From the NCBI GenBank assembly GCA_964034945.1, contig OZ035960.1, forward strand, positions 13,153,957-13,217,956: 64,000 nt of DNA, in the 5' to 3' direction. Positions within the stretch are counted from its first letter, which is position 1. Each line of letters starts with the position of its first letter. Of the stretch, positions 1 through 13,600 are shown in pieces. Position numbers and translations under genes: made by a program. The DNA comes from Chrysopilus asiliformis (Eukaryota > Arthropoda > Insecta > Diptera > Rhagionidae). The notes under the pieces are model-generated. The model was not told where the DNA came from. It ran no database searches and saw only the letters and a list, made by a program, of their open reading frames with translations.

Positions 1-1122
1 GCTAAATTCAAGGACATGTTAAAAGAATCACGTCCCCTTGAAAATCAATTTCGAACTCTCAATTTACAAAAAGGAATAACAACAAGCAAACATTGAAAGA
101 ATTTTTTTCTCTCCACCAGCGATGACTATTGGCATTCTTTTCATATTAAACTCAATCGAAGGGTCTTTTTTCTCATATTTCGCTAAAATTCCTATCCCCG
201 ATCCGATATATTGCGGCAACAATCAAAACTTTTTGAAAAATTTGCATATCAACAAAAGAATGTCTTTACCCGGTCTCTAGTCCAACAATCCCCAAACAAA
301 ATCATCCCCCACAATAGCCATTTTCCATTACTCCTATTACCCTTTTTCTTCATCCCCGCAGCGAGCGTTGTCAAAGTCAAATAGTTACGCTTGCTCCAAA
401 CAACTCGACCTACACAACATATTCAAGCATAATACAATTGTTCGCCTATGTGTGTAGATTATTGCTTGTCATATGCAAAGGACATCATACTCTATCCTAT
501 GAATTGTTTATTCTGTGTTCTGTGAGAGTTTTTTTTTCCTATTTCTTTCGACTTTTTTCTTATCTTTCCGATTTCTTTTTTCATTTTTTGTCTTAACTTC
601 AAAATACATTCTGTGTACACGGCCAATAGATTTTTTCTTGCTGTCCTACTTTGAAAAATGTTCAAGGAAAAATTTACCCCATTCTATAAAAAGAAATGTG
701 AAGGCAATTCCAATCTCTAACTATACTAACTCGTAAGTCCGGACGAATAACATACGATGAGGATAGGAGAACCTCCCGAGACACAACAAAAAGGATATAA
801 ACAGCATCCCCGTACGGATGAAATTCTCAAGAAATTTTCATTCACCCCGGGATTCTTGCAAGTTCGAATATGTGTAGATCGAGCATATATAAGGACCTTT
901 TCTCTAACCCGACACAAAGACAACAAAACAAACATAATAGCATCGATTGACTGGCATAAACGTTCAACCATCATACTATATCGTCTAGCTTGAGGATCTC
1001 CAACTGAGCAAAACAAAAAAAAACCGAACCGAACCGGAGCCATATACCCTTGTTTTGATGGGATTTTACTCGATTTTAGATTTTGCTTTATCGCTGAAAG
1101 CTTCTCCAATGAATTTTTTATG
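1..1122. other. Upstream region or intron, no recognised gene
   Basis: AT-rich sequence with long T runs (about 528-600) and no open frame that resembles a known protein. Position suggests 5' flank, 5' UTR or intron of the Weary-like gene that starts to be readable near 1130. Short open frames at 757-993 and 726-1271 (minus strand) do not look like a known family. A TATATAAGG string lies at about 885-893, but nothing else supports a promoter there. Confidence 0.5.
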
Positions 1123-1531
1123 CTAAAGTAAATAAATTTAAAGAAAAAAATCTCATCTCTTGTATGTTTTCTGCTTTTATTTTCATGCTTTCGCTGCGAC
1201 GCCTTTATTGACGATAAACTGACTGACTCTATATCTATGCTAAACCGACGTTCAAACACACATCCGAACAAACAACATTAAACCGCTGGCAAACGAATAT
1301 AAAACCCACCACTCAACATACCAACTTCACCTTTGGCACCAACATATGTACTAACATCGACCCCGGTGGCTGTACCAACGGATGAACGGACGAAAAAAAA
1401 ACAACACCTACACACAACATTTACGGGACATCGCAATTATCCTTGAGCTGGGATAACTATACTCTACTCAACTCTATTCCGGTGATGCAATAATACTGGT
1501 GGCAATGATATACAAATGAAGTACTCACAAG
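1123..1531 (+). pseudogene. wry: Probable 5' coding part of the Weary-like gene, frame-disrupted
   Basis: Three successive stretches look coding but are not in one frame. At about 1123-1281 a frame reads a lysine-rich start followed by a hydrophobic run (LVCFLLLFSCF) and then RCDAF, a convincing signal peptide, but it lacks an ATG and ends in TAA at 1279. At about 1224-1385 another frame reads NFTFGTNICTNIDPGGCTNG before TGA (1383); reopened, it gives LSLSWDNYTLLNS. From about 1475 a third frame reads SGDAIILVAMIYK, TGA (about 1517), then runs straight into the clean exon at 1532. This pattern fits a secreted N-terminus with a cupredoxin-like beta domain broken by at least one or two indels and two TGA codons. 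Assembly errors, real decay or unrecognised small introns could each explain it. The identity with the downstream gene is inferred from continuity and content. Confidence 0.45.
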
Positions 1532-1688
1532 GCAACGACCACCGTTTACCAAGTCACACGTCCTGGCCACGAACACTGCGATGTCACCGAAGGTGTCCTG
1601 CTGGATATAACACCACTTGTGGTTGATGGGAAAAAACTCGTTACACTCTACGATAAGGACCTCACCGAGGGCATCAATTTGCTCATTG
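1532..1688 (+). CDS. wry: Weary-like exon A: end of N-terminal beta domain
   Basis: The frame reads [16 protein letters not shown] and then [13 protein letters not shown], ending LTEGINLLI with one extra G before the donor GTAAGC at 1689. The next exon supplies TT to make GTT (Val), phase 1. The 5' limit at 1532 is only the point after which the frame is clean: an AG lies just before it, but the pyrimidine tract is poor, so the exon may extend upstream through the disrupted stretch. The string GH-x-x-C followed later by GAQC resembles the ligand region of cupredoxin folds. Confidence 0.75.
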
Positions 1689-4600
1689 GTAAGCTAACCG
1701 TTTTCTATAGTCTATAGTGTCAACAAATTTCTCCCCTTAATTTCTAAATCCCTCATTCCTCATGTGTTTCAGTATGAATTTAAGTTTTACCTCAACCTAT
1801 ATTAGTTACGATACGAGGATTGCTTTTTCATATAGTACACATATCTCCCTTTTTGGCTGTAAAAAGCCATTACCATTTAAAACATACAATAGCCACCAGC
1901 AGCAGGAGGGCTAAATCCAACTTAATTTATACTTACATATCCTTGATCCTGTTGTTATTGGATTTATTTTGAATATTTTTCATTTGCTCCCGTTAATAGT
2001 TGTTTCGGAGCTGTGGGGTGCCCAATGTGTGCGGCTTAAGGTCACCGTAAAATCGGACAATTGTGGCGAGAATGCGGATTGCTCGGGCAAGGGAGTTTGC
2101 TTTTCAAATGCATCGATGGAGGGATACGAGTGCCAATGCTGCAGTGGATTTGCTGGATCACATTGCGAAGAAATCGATGCATGCTCCCCAAGTCCCTGCA
2201 CCAATAATGGAATCTGTGTCGATTTATCACAAGGTCACGAGGGCAACGCCTATCAATGTTTGTGTCCCTATGGTAAGTTGATATTCAATAAAATATTTTT
2301 AATTATTTGTAATGGCGATTTGGTAAACGGGGAAAAAGTTAAATGGCTGATGTACTTGAAATCATAGTAACTTTGTTTAAAAATTCAACGAATACTCGCA
2401 GAGAAAAAATTGTTAATCTATAGCTATTGCTGACGGCTTCGCGGTTTAATAGCGGCATGTGCGAAACGGTCGAATTGCATGCTAATTCTAGTAAGTTTTC
2501 ATTTAACAATTTTTTTATTTATATTTTGTAATCGAATGGCACAAATGGGATCTAAATCGGTCCAGTAAATCAAAAGATACAAGGAAAGGGGGTTTAAAGT
2601 TAGGAGGTGGGGTGAATTCTTGTACACTGAAACATTCCTTTCATTATTTCCAACCGAATAGCGAAAACGGGATCGAAATCGGTTCAGAAGATCAAAAAAT
2701 GCAAGGAGAGGAGATTTAAAGGGAAAATTTTTATGCTTTAAAACCTCTCTCCCGTTATATTAAGCCGAATATCAAAAGTTGTGAGGGAAGGACAAACAAA
2801 CAGACTAACAAACTACAATCCCAAACGCACATAGTCTTCCCGTTTCATCGGGGTTTTTTCCGTTTCATCAAGAAAAAAAATCAATTTTTTAGGCGCTGTA
2901 TATCAGTTATAAAAGTGGTATAAAACAATAAAAAATAAAATGAAATGAATGGCTTTTATTTTTGATACACACACTCAGAAAAATGGAGGCTAACTCGACG
3001 ACCTACATACGGCGTAATTGGCCTCGGGCAGGCGCGCGTTCGCCTGCATGTGGGCAAGTAAAACTGAGTTGACCTGTAGTCGGAGAAATTCTGAAATTAA
3101 GCCACCAGCAGGTGAAGTAGGGCATTGGGAGCTGCACGAGTTGACCTTAGATAGGTTAACTCTGACCGCTAGCTGGCTTACAGAAACCTCTGTAAGGTCA
3201 GAGTTAACCTGACAAAAAGTTGACCTAGACATTTTTCTGAGTGCAGCGCTTAAAGAAAACATTTTGTTAGTTACATTTTTAAATGATAGGTTTTTAAAAA
3301 GTTTCTTTATTTTTTTTTACAAAAACTTTAAGTGTCCAGCGCTTGGGAAATTCTCCCTATAAATGGCATAATTAGGTACCTACAAATATACCCCCCAATT
3401 CTAGGTAACATATGTTAAGAGATATCTTAATTTATAATTAAGAGATTTTAAAAGAAATTAGTATTCTAGGTCAGAGATTTTGGTGAGTTCCGATTTTCGC
3501 AAATTAAGAGATTGACCACGATGTCTTCATCTGACAGCACTTACTCATAGACGTCAAAGTTGGCTGTTTATTGACCTTAGATTTTTTCTGAAATCACGAA
3601 GTTTTCAAAACTATGGAAATTATCCAAAAAATTGTGTAAAAAAAATAGTTTTGTATCTGTTAAGAATAGCTTTCTACGGTATTCAGACCGTTTGAAATGA
3701 AAATGATATAAAAAATATTACGTCAAAATTGAATCGACAGTTTTTAACATACACAATATCGTTTTCAAATGATTTTGTATAATTTCAGCAACGCGCAAAC
3801 AAATTCATGGTTAAATAATGCATTGCACTCATATAAATATTTCATTTGATAGACATAAAATTAATGAAATTGCAGGTAATGCGTTGATGTAATTCCAGCC
3901 AATAAAAAAATCGTTTTTTGTGTCATTAAAAGTAAACAATTTCACGAAGACACAATATTTCATGAGTTTTCCAGAAATACTATAAAAAATCTGGTTATTG
4001 CAGATTTTTTCCTCGTCCTCCATGCAATGCAACTTTTTCTACAATTTTCTCCAAAACGGAGAATTTAATCGAAAACCTGTGACGTAAAAAACGTTCAGAA
4101 TACAATTTTACACAACTTGTCTATACACAGAAAAAAATAATTTTGTATTATTTACAAAATGGGTTTAACAAAAAAAAATTCGTAAATATTACTGAAGTTT
4201 TGTATATACTTCGTAATATTAACAAATATTTTTTCGTATAGTTACTAAAATTTGTTAATATTACGAAGTAATACAAAACTTCAGTAATATTTACGAATTT
4301 TTTTTTGTTAAACCAATTATTTTTTTCTGTGTACATAAAAAAAATTGTTGGAGCCCTCCCCGACACTGATTTTTCGAGTTTTAAACGCAACACACGAGTT
4401 AAGAGGTCGTAAGAGGACATCGGCGAGGTCCTCTTAAATTAAGAGGTTTTTGAGGTTAGAACCGTCTGCTAACTTTTCCCCAGAATATGAAAACCGTTTA
4501 CAAAATTTCACCACGAAAGTTAAGAGGTTGACATCTCTTAACTATTATCAGGAATCCCAATTTCTATTAAATTTCCTCTAAAGTCCAGTTAGCAGTTAAG

Positions 4601-7600
4601 AGGCTCTTATCTATTATGCAGAATTGAGGGGATAGATAAAAACCGGTAGCCCTTCAGAAGGTGTATGGTTTTATATACGAGGTGGAAAATTTTCGTCGAA
4701 TTTTTAAACTTTTTAAGTTTACATGTTAATCCTAACTAAATTGATTTGAAATTTTAGCCCAAAAAAGTTTAAAATTTGTAAACAACAAAATCACAAAGCC
4801 TTTTTCAACCAAATAGTTAAAATTTTCATTTTTGTGGTTGAATTTATTACCAAAAAAAGTTAAATTTTTAAACCCTCAAATTTTCCGGGGAAAAAAATCT
4901 CATCTGGGGGTGTTTGGCATCGCTGTATTTGATTCTGGAGCCAGAAGGTCCGTAAGAATGACTAAAAAAAGGATGTATTTTCGAAGACTTTCGTATATTT
5001 CGAAGTATTTAACTATTAAGAAAGACAGACGTTTTTTTTTTTTGGAAATTTAGGAAAAAATATTTTTTGGTGGAAAGTATATTAGAAATAAACCGAGATA
5101 AAAGCATAAGAAATAAATTAAATATTTTTCTCGCTTCTATTTCTGAAAGAAAATTTTTTTTTTCGTTTTTAGTGCATTTTTTTTAAATAAAAGCTTTTTT
5201 TAAAAAAAAACTGAATTTTTTTTTTACAGTAAAGCGATTTTTAAATATAAAGGTACATAAATAATTATTTTGCAAGGCATACTAAAGCCTAAACCCCAAT
5301 TACGGCACCCACGCGGTGAAGGTAAAAACTACGCATTTATATGAGTAAAGGCTGATTTACAATGCAGCAGCAACGCCAACAGCAACAGCAACGTCGACGT
5401 AAAAGAGCGACGGCAAAAAGAGAAATGCTGTCGGATGAATTACAATGAAGCAGCAACAGCAAAAGCAAAAATTGACGTTTCCGAATTGTTAGAAGTTTTT
5501 TGGGGATTAATCATTCTTGAATAATTACATAAATTAAATTTTTATTAATTAACAATCTTAAACTTCATTTTAAACACAAAATTCGCCACCAAATTCGTTC
5601 CTAAAATGTCAATCACATGTATACATAACCAACAAAAACCAGCTATCAACGTTGCTGTTTAGCGTTGCTCCTCAAATTTAGGAAAGAGTCGATTCTCGAC
5701 CAATCAAAACACTTTCTCCGTGACGTTGCTGTTGCTGTCGGCATTGCTGCTGCATTGTAAATCAGCTTTAAATGTATAATTGCGCATTGCTGAGACGCGT
5801 TGCCGCGTCCGTGCCGCGTAGAGTAGGTTCAGTTTCTACTTTTAGACGCGGTGACAACCAGAACAAAATCATGCCGCACGCACGAACGCGTAATTGGGGT
5901 TTAGTCTTAAAGATTCCATTTCCGCTATCGAGTTTTTTTGGACCCCCAAAATTTATTCTAGGGTTCTTAATATTGTTTAATCCTTTCTGTTATGAATCAT
6001 TTATACGCTAGTATGGGTTTTGAATTCATTTATGTAATTTTAAAAGAAAAATAAAAATGAAACCATAAAAAATTTATGTAATTTTAGAAGAAAAATAAAA
6101 ATGAAAACATATTAAGGGCAGTCGAAGACCATTTTGCAGTTTTAATAAATGCACAAAAGTATAAAAAGGGATTTAAAAAAAAGGTGGGTTACGCGTAGCC
6201 CACGCGCCTTCTCGAGGGCTAATAGACAAAACTGATACAAATTAATTGAAATTCTAATTCTAATTAATTAAAATATCCCAAAAAACCGCCAAATCAATTG
6301 TCCATATGGGTACAAGAGTTTTTCAATTTATTCAAAATAAATTGTGGCCGATTTAACGCAATTAATTTGGTAAACCACAATTCAGATTAAATCATGACTT
6401 AATATATATCTAAGCGTGATTAATGGCAAAAAGTCAAATACCAGGTGAACAGATTAAAGTGACCGACACGACGGTACAATGTATGGAATTTTTTCTGAAT
6501 ATTTTTCAACAATCACACTGAAACCATTTCAGTTTGTTGCTTTTTTCTGGCAAGCTCTGGGGAAAAGGTCTTTCTGGACTATAAAACATTAACCGCGGAG
6601 GCTTCAAAAGAAAATTGCCAGAAAATAACAGCTAAATTAAGCCAAATGCAAACTCATCATGACACTTTCTGTTATTTCTTTTTCATTTAATGTCCTCCAT
6701 GGCATGTAACAAAACGACTACACCATCGTCAAAAACCCCATCGTCAGAGGGCTGATAACGCTTTGATGTGGGTGAAATTTCCACCATCTTACCATTTATA
6801 TTAGCCACCCTGCTACTTTGCCAAGTTGTGATTCAGGTCAAATAACAATATCCAGTATCCAAATGGGTATCTACCCTCGCTGTAACTGAAAGACTTTGAT
6901 CTCAAAATTTTAAACTCGCGCGAATCCCAGTTTTGGTCGCGTTTTTTTCTACCCTTAAGCCTTGAACCGAGAAACAATACAAATTTTAATTGAGAACCGA
7001 AAAATAACCGCAGGGCAGCTAAAAGTATAACGAATGGAAGGCCATCACCGGTCATTTTCATTACGACGGGGTGTGATGGTGCCTTATTAAAAAAGTTTTC
7101 ACACCCCGGCCTCACGGATCTACGATTACAATTTTTTTTTCGCTATTTTTTTCGAGAGAGAAAATTTAATTTCATGTTTGGGCTGTTTTCGGAACCAGCA
7201 AGTCGAGAACGCGGTCGCCTGGTAATTTAAGTTGCTTTTTCTGTAGTATTTTATACTGTTGTCCCACTACCCTTGCAATCCCCTGACCATATCATGTTGT
7301 CGCTGTTTATCTTCTATATCTATTTTAGCAGAGTATATGCGATGATTTTTTAAGCTGATGAAAGTCATTTCTCTGTGATAATCAAAATGCTCACTTTGGT
7401 CCTTTTAATTAAAATGAAAAATCAGTTAATTTATCAAAATATAAAAGTGTATAGTAAAAAAAAAATTAACATTGCTCAGAGACACACCAGCAAAGCATCT
7501 TTACATGAATTTTTGTTTTGGTGTAATTTTAATTTAAATTTTTTTTTCGGCGCTTTTCCTTCTTTTGCTTTATTTGAATTTTTTTTTTATTATTATTTTA

Positions 7601-10600
7601 TTTGGAGCCAACAATGTTCTTGTGTGTAATTAAAGGCAGAAAATGGGCCCATAAAAATAATAAAAACCTCATGAATGGAAAGAAACAAAAGCCTGTAGGG
7701 TGACGACTGTTTAGCTTTGATTTAAAGAGACTTTCAGGGGCAGGTACGGCAACTTGCAGTGATGCCGACGATTTCCCTCCCTTGATAAGGGCGTAATTTG
7801 AAACATAATTTTATGAAAACAAGCGGTGAGTTTGTGATATAATTTAGTCTTGTACTTTCACAGTTCAATGACTCGAATACAAGATTTTTCAATGTAAAAA
7901 TTAGGGAGATGTAATTATGGTTACTTGTCAGAAAATAAAAGAAACTTTTAACTGCAAAAAAGCTCTTGTTCCTTACGATACTGTTATTTTTTCACAAAAA
8001 TGACTCATGTGGGAAGGGAATATCATTTATACTGGTAAAATTGTCATCGTCAATGAGCCAATGAGGCAATATTTTAGGATCAGCCTCTCCCAATTTAAAA
8101 TTTGCAGTAATTTTCATCTCTACTGCTGCACCTACAGTTTTCCCCTCACATGGATTACAAATCATTGATCGAGATTTCACATTTGTAAGGTTTCAGTGTC
8201 CGTCAACAGTAGAGAACGTGGGTTTGATATTTATGAGGTTTTGCTTCCCATCAACAGCAGACAGAGAGTCTAAACAAAAGATCCACAGGAATTTCATCAG
8301 CAAAATTACTAGTTCAAAGTTTTTAAATACGACAATCCCTTTTGTAAAGGACTCAATCCTATAAAACGTTGTAATGTTTTAAAACACGAATTTTCGTTGT
8401 CTAGTCAACATTCGCATATAAGAAGCGAGTAATATTCTAGAACGATTTAATTGAATTTATTACCCGACAAATTCAATTCAATTCATTTTTCCATTTTCAA
8501 CAGGCTAATTCATTTAGTTTTTCCAATAGATTTCATTCCAGTTCCACAAATACGTAAGGAATGATTATAAATTGAACTTTAGGAGCTTTAGGATATCACC
8601 AAAGTTGGGATAAACAAAGGATTTATGGATAATAGCATATCAACCGCAATGGCTTATAAATTAGCAATGCATTAATCATAGCTTATCGTAATAAACCACT
8701 ACTAAAACCGAAAGGGTTATAATAACAAAAACGCATACAGCCTCACCTCAAAAACTATCTATATATCTTATTCTATTTAATAGGAGGAAAAAAATCAATC
8801 ATCAAAACATAGCCATTTAATTTAATTATCATGATTATTATTCAAATTGTTTGAAATTTAATTACAAATGTTTTACAAATAATGATGAACATAATAACAG
8901 TTTTTTTTTAATTTTTACAAAAGTTTATGTGAGGTGTTAGAAAAAAAAATATTATTAAACATAAATGCTATTTTTACGCCAAATGCTAACCCCCGTTGCA
9001 CACTTCAACTAAGCTATGTGAGCGAGGCTAGCTATAGTTACATAGCCTAGTTGGGTTAGCTCACCTCGTTGCACACTTGAGCTAAGCTACGCGGCGAAAT
9101 TTTCGGTAAATATATGCATTTTTCCACTTTATCTGCAGCCATTTTTAGATATAAATTATTTAATGCGATTGAAAATATTCCGCAAAAGAATTCAATTTTC
9201 ACGTTTTCCTTACACTTTTATGTCCACAAAATACTACACTTTTGCAAACACCGATTCTACACTGTATAACGCCGAAAATATTTATATGTGAGTGTCAGCG
9301 ATGCCAGCGAAGTCGTCCGCGTAGTTGAGGTCTGAACTACACGCAAGCGAGCTTAGTCCGCGTCGCCCATGACTACACTCAGAAAAATGTTCAGGTCAAC
9401 TTTTTGTCAGGTTAACTCTGACCTTACAGAGGTTTCTGTAAGCCAGCTAGCGGTCAGAGTTAACCTATCTAAGGTCAACTCGTGCAGCTCCCAATGTCCT
9501 ACTTCACCTGCTGGTGGCTTAATTTCAGAATTTCTCCGACCACAGGTCAACTCAGTTTTACTTGCCCACATGCAGGCGAACGCGTGCCTGCCCGAGGCCA
9601 ATTACGCCGTATGTAGGTCGTCGAGTTAGCCTCCATTTTTCTGAGTGTACGCGATGTAGTTTCATAGTTTCGCTGAAGTGTGCAGTCGCCAATGCAAATG
9701 CTAAGGATTTTACTTTCAGCGAGAAACTTAGCTCACGTAGTTGAGCTCGCTTAGCTGAAGTGTGCGACGGGGGTAATGCTTTCAAAATTAATTCCCTGAA
9801 AATTGGTTAATAGACAATATTTACAAAATTTCATTTGCATTTTACTTTCAAAATTCACAAAAATACCAAAAAGTTCGTTTTTTAAAAAGTTCGTGCTCCA
9901 TTTTCAAAAAGCGCAATAATCGTCACAATCGCAGGCGTGTCTACTCAATCTCATGGGTAGATGGTAGCGTCATGAGTCATTTTAGAGTCACGCGATAATT
10001 TATGCGAGAAAGAAATTTTGAAATCCGGTTCGAGTTTTTGCTGTTTCTGGCCAAAAACTTCGACTTATTAAGGTCTGACAGCTTGTCCAGAGACTTGCAA
10101 AACTTTCACTTATCCAGGATCAGGAGATTGAAAAATCTTCGAGTTAAAGAGGAATTTGAGTTACTAAGGTTTGACTTATCAAGGTTTGAGTTATCAAGGT
10201 TTGACTTATCAAGGTTTGACTTATCAAGGTTTGACTTAAGCAGCCCTTAGACGTTCAATCTTGCAGTCAATCATGCTGTCACAACTAAAAGCTTATTTGC
10301 ACTAAATGCTCAATCATGCACGCAAGCATCAGTTAATTCGAAACAGCCAAAACGACAGCACACAGCACATGAGGCGTTGAGAGCAAGAGTGGCCCAACCC
10401 ACATATCGAAATCGTGAAATTTTTTGTGTTCGAATCACTATTGCGAGTGAGTTTTTAGAGAAAAATGTTTGGATGCACAAAAGAACATTTCAACATTGAG
10501 TAATAAAGTCCACACAAATTTTTTTCCCAAAAATTTACAGTAAATAATAGTACAAAAGTGGAAAAGCTTCAAAAACTCGATTATGTGGCTTGGGCCACTT

Positions 10601-13600
10601 TTGCTCTCAACGCCTCAAATATGAATTTAAACAATTTTTGTCCTTATATTTTTCGCTTTTCGTCATCCACAACTATATAACTCGAAAAGGGATTCCCAAA
10701 AAACGTTGTCTTTTATATGCGACATCTTTTCACTACTAAAAATTACGCTGAAATGACGAATTGATTGACAGCTTCGCCATACACGTTCAAGCATGCTGTC
10801 ATTCACAAAGGTCCCTCGAAAAATATCAAAATGATTTTGATATTTGCCAGCATACTGGCAATCATGGAATTTTGCATGACAGCATTACCATAGACGTTCA
10901 AAATGCTGTCACAGAATGCGATGATTGACTGCAAGATTGAACGTCTAGGGGCCGCTTTATCAAGGTTTGACTTATCAAGGTTTGACTTACCAATACTACC
11001 AATACTTACCAATACTACACATAATTATATTAAAAGCTTTTATTTTGCTTTCTAATAACATTATTAAGATTAAATATGTTTAGAACATGATTTTACATAA
11101 CTTATCCATGCATTAAAATCCAGTTGGATCAGTCGCTCCCCCCTCCCCCCTTCCCCGTATAAATGGAATACTTTTTTTCTATTCTCTCGAAAACCGTGCA
11201 AAGCATCGAAAAATTTATAAAGACGAAATGTGTTTAAAATATGATTTTACATAACCGTTCCATACATCAAAATCCAATTGGACCACTCCTTACCCCCTCT
11301 ACCACGGTTTTTTTTTATGAAAATCTTGTCTGCAAGTGTTTGACGTTTGACCCCTGGCAATTGTAGCTTTTCTTGTGTTTAACACATTATTTTAAATAAA
11401 AGCTTTTCTCCATTTTTTTTCAAATTTTTTTATGACTTTCTTATTTTAAATGTTCATACCAAAACGACAAAACCAATGTTTGGCAAATCAACATTTTCAT
11501 GATGTTTATGTCACAATATTTAACACCTTTCCAATACGGGTCTAAATAAAACACGTGCAATGATTGAAAAGAAACGATTAAAGAATGTTCAAATTATTTG
11601 ATTATCATATTTCAAATAAGAAATTTGAAAACTCTGGTATTTAGGCATTTACAAACAAACACAAGAATAAATCAATCGAAAACAGCAATTTTATAATAAA
11701 ATGTTTTGAATTAACAGCAAATTTTAAATGGCAAAAGAAATCAACCTTTTACCTTTAAACAATTCCTTTGATCGTTACCTGACGGTGAAAGAAATTCAGA
11801 AAAATATTTTATTTCACCTGTATATAACCTTTAGCCAACTGAATCAATAACTGACAAAACATATTTTGATAACACCCTGGAGAATTCAATAATTGACTCT
11901 TTTATGTTGCTCCGGCTGTTCGACGAAACTCATTCAACGAGGTGTTATTACCACCTGCTTGTAAATGGGGTGATTTGAAAACCTGAATTGGGGCCTTCAT
12001 TTGGTGGCCTTCATTTTAAAAGGCGTAAAATATTTCCACAAATAACTTATTCATTCACTTAATCATTCTGTTTAATGTTTTTATCCATCCATCTAAGTTG
12101 CGAGAAGCCTTGTAATAACAATAGAAGAATTTATTCGTGTTGTAAGTGCATATTGTAGCAAAGCGAGTTTTAAATGAGAAATTGCCCTTCGTTTAATATC
12201 GGAACATTGGTACAAATTTAGGGTGTTTGGAGGTTAAATTGAGATGGTTATGTATTTCTACATACCTTAACCGGTAAATAGATAGCATGACTTGTGTGTT
12301 GAATTTATTGCCGTTACCTATAGTATTATGTCTGAAGGGAAAACATGAAAACGGCACAAGGTGGATTTTAATCGATAGAGTCTATAAAGATTAGACACTT
12401 GCAAGGTTACAGTGATAGCAACAAATCAGTTGGATAGCGAAATGGTAGCCTCTTAAAAACCTTTCAAGTCAAATTAACAAATTGCTGTTGCATTAGCAAC
12501 AAATTACCACCGGTATTACTCAACGTACATTAGTATTTCTAAAAGTAATCCGGCCGAGTTGCCATTGGTCGGAGTGGGTGAGTTCTGAAGCGAAAGACAC
12601 GAATCCATAAATAATCCTTTCAGGAAGTATGTATGTCGATATCCTTCCTGTGTTGGTTGTATGGTCACAACCCATTTCGTTTTCACCCTAGACCTCCTTT
12701 CCCCCTGCCAAACCAATCAACTTTGTTGCCTTATGAGATCCTTTGATAAGAGTTTATATTTCCGGTTCCTGCCACCCACAATGCCACCTGTTGGAAAGTT
12801 CCCATCCTTCGTAGTTGCGACGACGTCTGAACTCTATGCCAGTGCAGAGTTGGATTTCTATGGCCAAATGAAACTCGGCAAATTACTTCTTCGAATGGGA
12901 CATCAAAAATTTATTGGATACCCTCTGACGACTTTATCGGTGCAGGAGCGAAAAAAAAATACTGTTTAAAATCCTTACAGTGCCATTTACTTCATTTCTC
13001 GCAGTGTTCGTATTTTTCCCAAAGGCAAAAGAAAGCTTATAGCTGAAAGCTTATTTTATGGAATTACGGTGTCGTAAAAAGTAAACCAACATAACGTGGA
13101 TAGAGTTTCGGTTGCAACTGGCGATTACCACCAGCAAAATTTTAAATATTTCGTAGTGCAGCTAATGGTGTACTGCAGCAAGCAACTAAAAACCAGCTGG
13201 TATTTCAAAACTGAACGAATCCGGTAATCCCCCTGGAATTTCGGCAAAATTTAAACTTGTTATAGTAATATTAATGGGTTCTACTTTTTTTCCTTATACT
13301 ATTGCGGTGAAATACGAAAATTTTATTACACATTGACTACCCGTCCTAGATTTTTCCAACATGGCATCGTATTTTAATTTTCACACAAGACGACAATCCG
13401 CGCTTGACGCTCGATGCCAGTATAAAAAAAGATATGGGGATAGCCAAAAACCTATTAAGGGTAGGTTAACCCTTCTAGAAACACCATAAAACTTTGTTGA
13501 TTATTTATTACATCAAAACTTTGTTGCTGTTGTCTATTCAGAACTTTACGTTTTTCTTAAACTTTTTTAAATAAAAAACTTTTGGTTTTAGCTGACACAA

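Noticed and set aside
883..893. TATA-box-like string as promoter
   Set aside because: AT-rich surroundings make it likely by chance; no start site evidence in the sequence.
1383..1519. Programmed TGA readthrough or selenocysteine in the 5' exon
   Set aside because: Frame changes between the TGA codons cannot be explained by recoding of stops alone.
1969..2001. ATG at 1969 as the start of the Weary-like protein
   Set aside because: The acceptor at 1998-1999 joins in phase with the exon ending at 1688, and the residues upstream of it are intronic.
12516..12969. Overlapping open frames on both strands in intron 2
   Set aside because: No recognised domain, no splice-site support, and length compatible with chance.
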